Assembly (NCBI GenBank): GCA_025526995.1
Contig: JAHLKG010000014.1
Span: 372,001 to 436,000, forward strand
DNA length: 64,000 bases
Source of the DNA: Powellomyces hirtus
Lineage: Eukaryota > Chytridiomycota > Chytridiomycetes > Spizellomycetales > Powellomycetaceae
Direction of reading: 5' to 3'
Part shown: in pieces, positions 55,617 through 64,000 of the stretch
Position numbering within the stretch: the stretch's first letter is position 1
Layout: the number at the start of each line of letters is the position of its first letter
The notes under the pieces: model-generated
What the model saw: the letters and a program-made list of their open reading frames with translations, nothing else
Told to the model about the DNA's origin: nothing
Database searches by the model: none
Position numbers and translations under genes: made by a program

Positions 55617-58600
55617 TTACATGTAGTCGAATTTGGCAAAAAAGGCGGAATCGACCGAGTTGGGGGCGGCGCGGGGGCGGGAACTGCTGTTGTTGATGTT
55701 GTTGTTGTTGAAGTTGTTTGTTGTAGTTGGGGTATTTCCCGCTGTGGTTGTGTTTGTGTTGCGGGTATCGGCGTCGGATGGTGTCGCGGCGCTGTAGTGT
55801 GCGAACGCATGGGACGATTTCGCGGCCGGAGTTGTTGTTGTCGATGATACTAATAATAACGATGTGTTGGTGGTGGTGGTGGTGTTACTGGTGGATGGTG
55901 GTGGGCCGCCGGGTCCGGATTGGAGGGGTGTGCCGGCGAGGGGGAGCGATAGTGATCCGAAGGGTGTTGTGGGCGGGGTGGTGGTGGTATGGATATGTGA
56001 TGCGGATGTGCCGACTGCCGCCGCGCCGTCGGAAGAGTACATGTAGTGGCCTGAGAGTGGGAGGAGGGGGGGGGGGGACACCATTGCATGTGGGTTAGCA
56101 CCCTCGGATGTTGACAAAAACGCGCGCGTGTGGGCGAGGAAAGGATAGGATACGCATATGGGCGGGGTTTTGGGAGTTTTGGGGTTGTGGACAGCAGCTC
56201 CCACGCGTAATAGGTATGATATAAAAATAGTGGATTACAGAAAAAAACAGATATTCGGGGAGAGAGCAAGAAGGGTCCAGCCACAGAGAGTACGGGGGGT
56301 GGGAGGCCAAAGGGGGGGGGGGGGGTGCGCGCAAGGTGGTAAGACATCCGAGTCCAGCTCAGGATAAGAAGATGGTATTTTGATTTCACTACCCGGGGGG
56401 AGGGGAGGGGGGGTGGAGGTATGCAGTTTATCAAAACTCACCAAAGCCCTTTTGATGGTGGTGCTGCTGTTGATGATGCTGGTGTTGCTGCTGCAGGTGG
56501 TGGTGCTGGTACTGACTAGCATCCCCCGTTGAGGAGTGGGACGACTGTTGTGAGTGGGGGCGGCTGCCGACGCTGGAGCGCTGCTGCTGCATGTGCGGGC
56601 TGGGCCCGTAGGACGATGATGATGATGATGCCGGCGGGGCGGTGGTGGATGCGCGCGCGGAATGCGACTGGGGTTGGAAATCGGCCCGGCGGAGAAAAGA
56701 CGGGCCGAGTTGATCCATGATGCCTCCGCTTTGTGCGTGTTGGGAGGGTGGGTGGTGGTGGTGGTGGAGCTGTTGGTGATGGGGTTGGTTGAGACTGGTG
56801 GTGCTGCTAGCCGCGGTTCCCGCATTGCTGTTGTTGTTGCTGCCACCACCACCACCACCACCGCCAGCAGTACTGCCCCCGCCGCCCGCTACAGCAGACA
56901 TGTTGCGATCTCTCCAGTCTTTACATTCGCGGATGGCGCCGAGGATGCGTTTCCGGGTCCCGAATGCGCGCACGCCCAATTCTCGCAGATCGGCGTCTCC
57001 GAGCAGAAGCAGGGTCGGGAAATCAACTTCCTGCTCAATAAAGATGAGGACGTAGTTGTCGAGATCGAGACTGGAGAGGAGGTGTTGCGTTTGCGCAAAG
57101 GCCTTTGGGTGCGCGTGTTCCAGCGCAAACAGCGTGCGGATCGTGTCGTGCGTGAACGTCGGCGGGGGGTCGCTGGCCGACGCGTCGGGGACCAGGTTGG
57201 ACGGGACCCGTGCACCGCCGCCCCCGGTTTGTGAAGCGGTTAGCGAGGATGCGGAGGATGTGTTTCCGCTGGCTTGTTCTTCGAGCCCGCCCATGGAGCG
57301 ACTCATTTTCATCCCGCAGAACTGGTCGGTCGGAATCCGCACCCCGGCTGAAGACGACGACGATCCGATGTCGTCGCCGCTGCCGCCGCCTCCACCCATG
57401 TGGCGATGTAGTGGTTGCTGCTGCTGCTGCTGTTGGTGTAGATGCTGATGCTGGTGGTGGTGATGCTGCTGTTGTTGGAACCGTTCTGGTGCGTCAATGG
57501 GACTCAGCATCCCGGCAAACCCCTTGAGCAGCTGCTCGTCCTTGGATGGATCTTGCAAGCCCGAGTCGTTATCGTTCTCGTCTTGCGCGGACGTGTCAAT
57601 CAACATGGGGTGACGAGCGAAATGCGTCGGCCAGCCCGACTGCGCACCACCACCACCACCACCACCACCACCGCCGCCGCCACCGGGGGTGCTTGACGTA
57701 GCAGCGAGCGTCGCGGCGAGCAAGTTGCGGGGCCCGCCGCCCAGGTCTTCGGGAAGCCCACTCTTGCTCCGCTTCATGTCGCCCGGCATATTCATGTTTC
57801 GCAGCGCGCCGTACCCACTATCTCTACCGCTCCCCGTTCCTTCCTCAAACAATTGCCGCAGATTAGGTGTCGACTGCGCAAACTTGCTGCTGCTGATTCC
57901 GTGCGGCATCGCGGATGCCATCCCGCCCGCAGAGGGGCCACCACCACCGCTCCCACTACTGACATGACCCCCGGCGCCCCCTTGCGCGTGTTGGGGTGGT
58001 GCATTCGGATTGACATTCACATTTACGTTAGCGGGGTGGTCTGGGAAAAAGTGATGCGAAAACGCCATCACGTCGCGGCCTTCGCCCGCGGCGCTGGTGA
58101 CGCCGACGACGAGTTTGGAGTGGAAATGCTGGAACGAGTCGTAGCTGCTCGTTTGCGGCTGCAGGTTCGCGTAGCTGCCACTGCGGCCCATGCCCGACCC
58201 GCGCGGAGGTTGTTGGACGACGGATACACCTTTGGCAGTGAGGAATTCCGCAATGAGGGCCTTGGCGGCGTCGAGTGTGGCGGGCGGGGTGTGGTGGCGG
58301 TGGTAGTAAAGCATGAAGGTGCATTCCACGGGCACGTCGTTGTTGTTGCTGGCGGTGGTAGTTGAGGTGGTGGTGCTGCCGGATGAAGGCGACGTCTGCT
58401 GAGATTCCGGCAATGCAGGGTGATGCACATTCATTTCGATTCCGAGCTCGTGCAGGAGACGCAGACCCAGGGCGGCAATATCGCCCGAGGAGACGGCAAA
58501 GTAGGCGGCCTGTCCACCGGGCACGGCATAAAAGTGGACGGCGGGTACCAGCTCATCCAACCGCTTTCTCGCCACCGCGACCCCAGCCTCCGACCCGGTG

Positions 58601-61040
58601 ATGGTCAGGTCGTCCTGTCCACTGTCCTTTGGCGGGAACTTCACTTCCACCAGCGTGTTTTTGGTGATATCATTGAGGTACACTGCACGCGGACCCACGA
58701 CCAGCCGATGCAGCTGGCGCGGGATCGTCATTGTGATTGTCACCTCGGATTTCGGGTCAATCCCGGTCAGTTCCATGATGTTCTGTTTGGCGTGGTCGAG
58801 ATTCAAACTGTTTTTGGCGGGGGTGCGCGCAATCACATTGTCCATGTTTTCGAAATAGCCTCCCAACTGGGCAAACTCGTCCGCGTTGGAGAATTTGACG
58901 TACACGGCCCATTTTTTCATGATCCGCTGGATGTTTTTCCCGCCGACGCCAATGATGCGCTTGTGGTACGCCTCGGGAATATAGAAGCTGATTTCGGCGG
59001 GGAGTTCGTCTTCCAGCATGCTGAGCCCCTCGACACATCGGCCCGGGGTCGCGTTGTAGAGGTCGATGAGCATGTTCCATTCATTGAAATGTTCCTGGAA
59101 CGAGACGCGGCAGCCCGAGGTTTTCGTGATTTTGTTGATTTTGCCGTTCTTTTTCCCATTGATGAAATCACGGTGCTCCAGCGCCAATTCCAACTGAAAT
59201 TTCGTGTCCCGGATCAGTGGCAACAACGTCGGGTGGGCCGTGAGGGTCAAAAACGCACTCTTCACAAACGGGTTCAAGCCATACAGTTCAATATACGGCG
59301 GGGAGAGTAATAGTTCCGAATGGGTTTGCAGCGGGATCTGGCTGAGTGCGTTGACGAGCGGGTGGGACGCTTTGGCGCCGGGCGGGATCGGGTTCGCAGC
59401 GAGTTGGATGCCCGCGACGTAGAAATCGCACACCATGTGCATGAGTGCGCGACAGGTGCGGTCGAGGTACACGCGGTCGTCGCCCGCGATTTGAACCGTG
59501 TTGTGGGTGGACCCGAGAGTCGGGATGGTGACGTGGGTGGCATTGTCGGACATGATGGACAGGAGCGAGTCTTTGCGGTTGAGGAGCAGCCAGTCGAGTT
59601 TGCGCGGGAGGACGGATATGCTGCGGGTCTGCAGGAGGGTTGACTAAAGGCCAGAAACGTACAAGTTTTAGTAATTTGATGGCAGTTTCCTCTCGCTCAA
59701 TTAGCCTTGGCAAGTTTGTTTTTCCCCTTACCCGTTGTTGCGACATGCCGATCAATCTCTGCATCGCCTGTTTGACGCCGGGCAAAGTCCCCGCGATCCA
59801 TATAGTACGCGCATAAGCAGCGACCTGCGCAATGGTGTCGGGTATGCAAGTTTCTTGCAGAAACGCGGTGGGTAAATAAATGTTGGTTTGGGTGTCATGC
59901 ATGACCGTTTCCAGGATACAGCGCTTGCGGCCGGCCAGGACGGGGTGTAGGTTGGCGGGGATGATGAGCGGTTCAATGTGGAGACCGGCCTATGGGGAAC
60001 GAGCACATCCACAAGGTTGTGTGTCAAGTTAGTATCAGTACTCCTGGGATCATGATTTGCGAAGGGTGGGGACGCGAGGGTATGGGGACGTGGAAGGCAA
60101 CTTACCAGCTCATCCAGGAACACCAACACGTCCATTTTCCCCATCTCCACGTCCTCCCATCTTCCAACAATCTCCACATCCATGCTCTCCCACTTTTTGT
60201 CGCCCTGTTCGACGGGAGACGTGGGGGACGGGGAGGAGGAGAAGCCGGGCGGGCCTCCTCCTTGGGGCGGGGAAGATTGCTGCTGTTGCTGCTGTTTCTG
60301 TTTTTGCTGCTGCTGCTGCTGTTGTTGTTGTTGCTGTTGTTGTTGTTGTGGTGGTGGTTTGCGCGAACTGATGATATCGTCGTTTTGCCCCACGCAGGTG
60401 ATCTCGGTCCGGGTGGCGGCCATGATGGCATCAAGGCGTTTGCGAACGTGCGGCTGCATCTCTCCCGAGGAGGAGAGCAGAAGCGGGAGCGGAGCTTTGA
60501 TTGTGAGCATGGTCTGTAATTCGATAAAACGAATGCGTTAGCGTTAGCGGGTTGCATAACATACATGGGCACCATGATGCGAGCGCTTTCTATTCCAGAG
60601 TGTGCAAGACGGCAACGGGCAAAACCCACCTGAGTGGGTACACTCCTCAACATGATTCCCCTTGCTCGACCGACGGCCAGAGTGGGTCCCATCACGGTGA
60701 CACTCAACAAGATCTCTGCGGGGCCCTGTCTGGCAGCGGCGCGCAACCTCGCCGCGGGGGAAGTGGATTCCGGCGCGGCATACGAGACGCTACATCCGGT
60801 ATCCGCCGCAACCTGGTCACACAGCTGCTGCACTTTGGCCTTCATCTGCGGCACCACTTCCGCCGACGACGAGGATGTGGACGAGTGGTGCGTGATCGGG
60901 TACGGAAACGTCACCGTAATCACCGCGTTGCTGCTACTGCTACTGGTTTGACTGCTGTGGGTGGTGCCGCCGGGCCCGCTGCTGCTGCTGCTGCTGCCGC
61001 CCAGCTGTTGTGGTGGTGGTGGTGGTGCGCCAGGGTTCAT
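55617..61040 (-). CDS. Bicaudal-C-like KH and SAM domain RNA-binding protein
   Basis: Five exons (61040-60630, 60513-60106, 59989-59732, 59628-56442, 56050-55617) join in frame to 1,565 aa. The N-terminal third has degenerate KH-like folds separated by a polyglutamine run (about 60300-60353). A clear KH domain contains IPEAYHKRIIGVGGKNIQRI (about 58920-59000) with an invariant GxxG-like loop (GVGG). Another KH-like unit includes RQLHRLVVGPRAVYL. Low-complexity Gly/Gln/His stretches follow. The SAM domain (LSSLDLDNYVLIFIEQEVDF, then LLGDADLRELGVRAFGTRKR, about 57090-56920) closely matches the polymerising Bicaudal-C SAM. The last exon, across a 391-nt intron with a poly-C acceptor, ends DSAFFAKFDYM. 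Probably represses or localises specific mRNAs through SAM-driven assemblies; targets unknown. Confidence 0.85.
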
Positions 61041-61654
61041 CTCGTGTGATAGCGCGGGAGGAGGGTGGTGGTATGCTACGAAAGGTATTCTCTATCCAAA
61101 AAAAACTCTGTTTTACAAACAAAGGTTTGTGTCCCTTGATGGGGATATCTCCGCGATAACACTTGCTGTGTGTTGCGTGTGTTCGCGGGAAGGGGCGGCC
61201 CGCACAGAGTAAAACGTACGTGGTTCGTGTCGGAGTGGGGTGTGAGTGCGATAATGTCGGGTGTGCCTGTGTTCTCTCTCTCTCTCTCTGTGTGAGTGTG
61301 CGTGTGTGCGTGTGAGCGTGTGTGTGTAGAGGTGAGAGCTGCCCAAGAAGTAAGAAGTGTTTCCCAAAAAGAAAAAGGTATGTGTGTGGTGTGGTGTGGT
61401 GTGCTGCTGCTGCTGCTTGTTGCTCCGACGGCGGGCCTGGTCTATAGCTGAGACACTATGCGTAGCTTCCGAATAAACCCCGACCACGAACGTTAACAAA
61501 AGTGGTGTGTGTGTGCGTCCAAAAAAAAAGAGAAAGGCGGAGAACGAAAGTGGCGGCGGGAAGAGGGTATAGATAGTAAGTAAACGGGGTGTTTCTCTCA
61601 AAAAGTTATTTCGGGGGGGTCGTCCCAAAAAAAGTAAGTAGGGTTCACGAGTTG

Positions 61655-61689
<35 letters not shown>

Positions 61690-62224
61690 TTTACCCCCTG
61701 TTAACCAAACCAAACTGGGAGTGAGCTAAAACTCTCTAACGCATCCTCCCTTTCTCTTTCGGGGGAAAAGGGACCCTGGAACTTTTGATCGTTCACAAAG
61801 CAGCCACGGATGTTTCCAAGTTGAGTGTGTGACTGTCCACGCGAGAGAGAGAGAGAGAGAGAGAGTGAGGACCCTTTCATTTCAAAGTGACTAAGCCAAG
61901 CAATCAGGGAGTGATTTATAATTTTTTATTTTTGGAAACAGATTTATGGCCGCGTGGGGGGAAGCGAGTGATAATTAACCCGTGCGTGCGTGCGTGGGAG
62001 AGTAGAAAGAAAGAGAAGAGAAGAGAGAGAGAGGCGCCTCCCTCCCATCCATCATCTTCATCATCTACCTAATTATAGCCTTGACCCGCATCATAATAAT
62101 ATCACAGCAGCCCGTGATTTCTGTTTCATAAAGAGCCCTGCGATCGATTGATGGATCCAAAAGAGAGAAAGAGAAAAGCGAAGGGCGTAAATGTAGGTTG
62201 GGCGCTGAAGAGGGGATGCCAATT
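61041..62224. other. Upstream region of the KH gene and 3' flank of the next gene
   Basis: Simple-sequence rich: (CT)n runs at 61263-61290 and 61653-61680, and (GA)n runs at about 61843-61865 and 62005-62030. No gene seen. Confidence 0.55.
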
Positions 62225-63741
62225 CTAGGCCCTCAAGACAGCGTGCATTTCGACAAACGCCATCTTGGTCAGCTGCGCAATGTCCTTCATCACTGAGAGA
62301 GAGCGAGAGAGAATAGAGAGGCAGCAAATGAGAAGGAGAGAATAAGAGAGAGTGAGAAAAGTGGATACAATAAGCCTCTCAATAACTCCGCCGTGATGAC
62401 GTAACACGTGACTTGGCGAAGCATACATATAGGCTGTCGATGTGTTTTCCCGCCCCCGCCCAAATCTTTCCTCTCCTGCCTTTTTTTTTCCTTTTTTTTT
62501 TTTTTTTTTTTTTTTTTTTGGTTGTTTGTTTTGGGCTGCTGTTTTTGCTTACCTTCTTGCGAACACGGCAGCCCGCGCCGCACCACCCTCATCAAAAACT
62601 GAATCATCGCTCCAATCCGCACAACCGCTTCCGGGTGCGGCAACCGGCTGAAACACCTCGTGTCGACTGCAAACGGGTTGTGAGCAACGGCCGGCGCAAC
62701 GCTGCTGGTGACGAGAAACTCGAGAATGTCGAGAATCGTCGTGTCTATCGCAGATAGAAACAGCAAAAAACACTCAATTTTTTCTCACAGATTTGCTTTG
62801 TCTGCCTTTTTTCGTTTCTGATCTTCTTACCTCGTTCAAGCCATTCCGCAGTAACGCTCAACTGCAACGGGTGCGCCGGATCCTGCGACGGGTGGTGGGC
62901 GTGCAGTTTGCTGTGCCGCGAGCGGGGCTGAGAGAACGACAACAGAAAAAGTTCCATCAACCACACCGCATCTCTCGCTCTCTCTCTCGTCGTCGTCTCC
63001 CCTGCATGGACTTGCACTGACGGACGCTCCCTCTTACCCACACATACGGACACGGGTACCGTTCATAAGCCGCCAGCATGAACGACGTGAAATTCGGGTC
63101 CTGTGTGATGGTGATGAACCCCAAAAAAAAAAAAAACAAAAAAAAAAGCACATACTCGTTCAATAAACACCACCTCACACTCCAGAGTGTCCCCCCACAT
63201 TTGGTCACAAAAAGCCTATCACCCAACCCCCGCACACACACCCCCCCATCTCCCATCTCGCGGTTCCTGAAATATCACCCACACCCACTCTCGCGCGCTT
63301 TTCCACTCTCCCTCAACATCACATTCACATCAACAGTCCACTTACATCATACATCTCCTCATCCGTAACACTCGGAACCGACCTCGCATGGCTATTTCTT
63401 AAAAAAAAAATACGAAAAAAACCATAAGTACCGCCCACCCCACATCTCACATCTCACATCTCACACTACACTACATTACCGCAAGTTCCCACCCGCCACA
63501 TCCCCCGCATTCGTAAACGCCGGCGTCGTCTGCCCCCCCGCAGCACCACCACTGCACACACGCACCAGCAGTTCCTCGCGCCCGATCGCGGCGACGCAAA
63601 AGTGTTTGAAGCCCTGTGTGAAAAAACGTGTTGTTGTTTTTTTTTTTCCGTTCGTTCGTCTCAAGTGTTTTTTGTGTCCTCGCAACGTACCCGCAACGAC
63701 CCAATCGCCACTATATCCGCCAACGTCGCTTGAAGACGGGT
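62225..63741 (-). CDS. Unidentified intron-rich gene, probably helical protein (5' end unresolved)
   Basis: At least seven short exons with GT-AG borders can be traced on the minus strand, ending at the stop 62225-62227. Fragments in order: TRLQATLADIVAIGSLR (from about 63741), GFKHFCVAAIGREELLVRVC (from about 63614), SVPSVTDEEMYD (about 63385-63345), DPNFTSFMLAAYERYPCPYV (about 63105-63045), LQLSVTAEWLER (about 62870-62835), TILDILEFLVTSSVAPAVAH (about 62740-62680) with RIGAMIQFLMRVVRRG, and the last exon MKDIAQLTKMAFVEMHAVLR. Leu/Val/Ala-rich periodicity suggests stacked helices (ARM/HEAT-like), but I recognise no family. The most upstream exon seen has a poly-C acceptor, so more exons lie further right, perhaps outside the window. 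Confidence 0.55.
62481..62520. repeat. Poly-T tract in an intron
   Basis: Two T runs separated by CC, about 37 of 40 bases T, inside the last intron of the minus-strand gene (poly-A in the transcript). Confidence 0.85.
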
Positions 63742-64000
63742 CTGGGGGGGGGGGGATCCCGCAAAAACGATAATGAGAGTATCACAACAACACGAAAGGA
63801 AAATTCAACACCACCCGTCAATAAATAAAAAGCCCCTCAAAAATAGCGGGCGCGGCGCACGCACACCCCCTCACCACCACTCAACCATTTTCGCCGAACC
63901 TGGTTATGCCCCGCCATCCGTTTCTTCAATGGGTTTCTGGTTCTGGGTCTGTCCGGTATGAAGTGGGGCGTTGTGTGTCGCCAAGAGTGGGTTTTTTCGT

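Overview
The window reads as a GC-moderate, intron-rich fungal chromosome segment. Genes are split by short GT-AG introns of about 50-130 nt (a few reach about 240-390). They include fungal signatures: Het-C, a GH7 cellobiohydrolase with a fungal-type CBM1, a LIM/RhoGAP, an F-BAR/RhoGAP, a Gcn4-type bZIP and Stm1. Several genes more familiar from animals and early-diverging fungi also occur: a Bicaudal-C-like KH+SAM protein, a CFIm68/CPSF6-like RRM protein and a GBP-like large GTPase. Together with the cellulolytic pair this suggests a saprotrophic, plant-debris-degrading, early-diverging fungus (a cellulolytic chytrid would fit). That placement is inference. No bacterial operon, phage or plasmid is present.

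Layout. 1-435 (-): 5' end of a mitochondrial methylmalonate-semialdehyde dehydrogenase. 1771-3254 (+): Stm1/SERBP1-like ribosome factor. 3544-7100 (-): LIM-LIM-coiled coil-C1-RhoGAP. 8011-8081 (-): tRNA-Pro(AGG). 8755-9104 (-): Hub1/UBL5. 9289-12155 (+): Dcp2 decapping enzyme. 12492-12562 (+): second tRNA-Pro(AGG). 12708-14350 (-): CFIm68-like. 15091-16038: 54-bp minisatellite. 16256-22657 (+): very large multidomain multicopper oxidase. 23469-24800: wreck of an OLD-like AAA ATPase/TOPRIM gene, followed by microsatellites. 25749-27828 (+): F-BAR RhoGAP. 29328-31367 (-): Gcn4-like bZIP with an upstream ORF. 31368-37951: gene-poor stretch with a 124-bp Tc1/mariner-type MITE. 37952-40366 (+): Het-C. 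40997-44265 (+): GBP-like GTPase. 46194-47834 (+): GH7-CBM1 cellobiohydrolase. 48637-50410 (-): secreted ascorbate-oxidase-like multicopper oxidase. 51563-54971 (+): Sec1/Munc18. 55617-61040 (-): Bicaudal-C-like. 62225 to about 63741 (-): unidentified helical protein.

Functional themes. (1) Post-transcriptional control: Dcp2, Stm1, CFIm68, Hub1 and Bicaudal-C-like. (2) Polarity and secretion: two RhoGAPs and Sec1. (3) Extracellular lignocellulose or metal oxidation: GH7 and two unrelated multicopper oxidases. The secreted-enzyme genes are the ones with obvious TATA boxes close to their starts.

The most unusual items are the roughly 1,600-residue multicopper oxidase, whose copper-ligand layout recalls bacterial MnxG-type manganese oxidases; the fungal GBP-like GTPase; the frameshifted OLD-like ATPase; the 54-bp array with a five-unit higher-order repeat; and the recurrent use of pure poly-C runs as the pyrimidine tract of 3' splice sites. 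Exon boundaries were placed by eye from splice consensus and reading-frame continuity.
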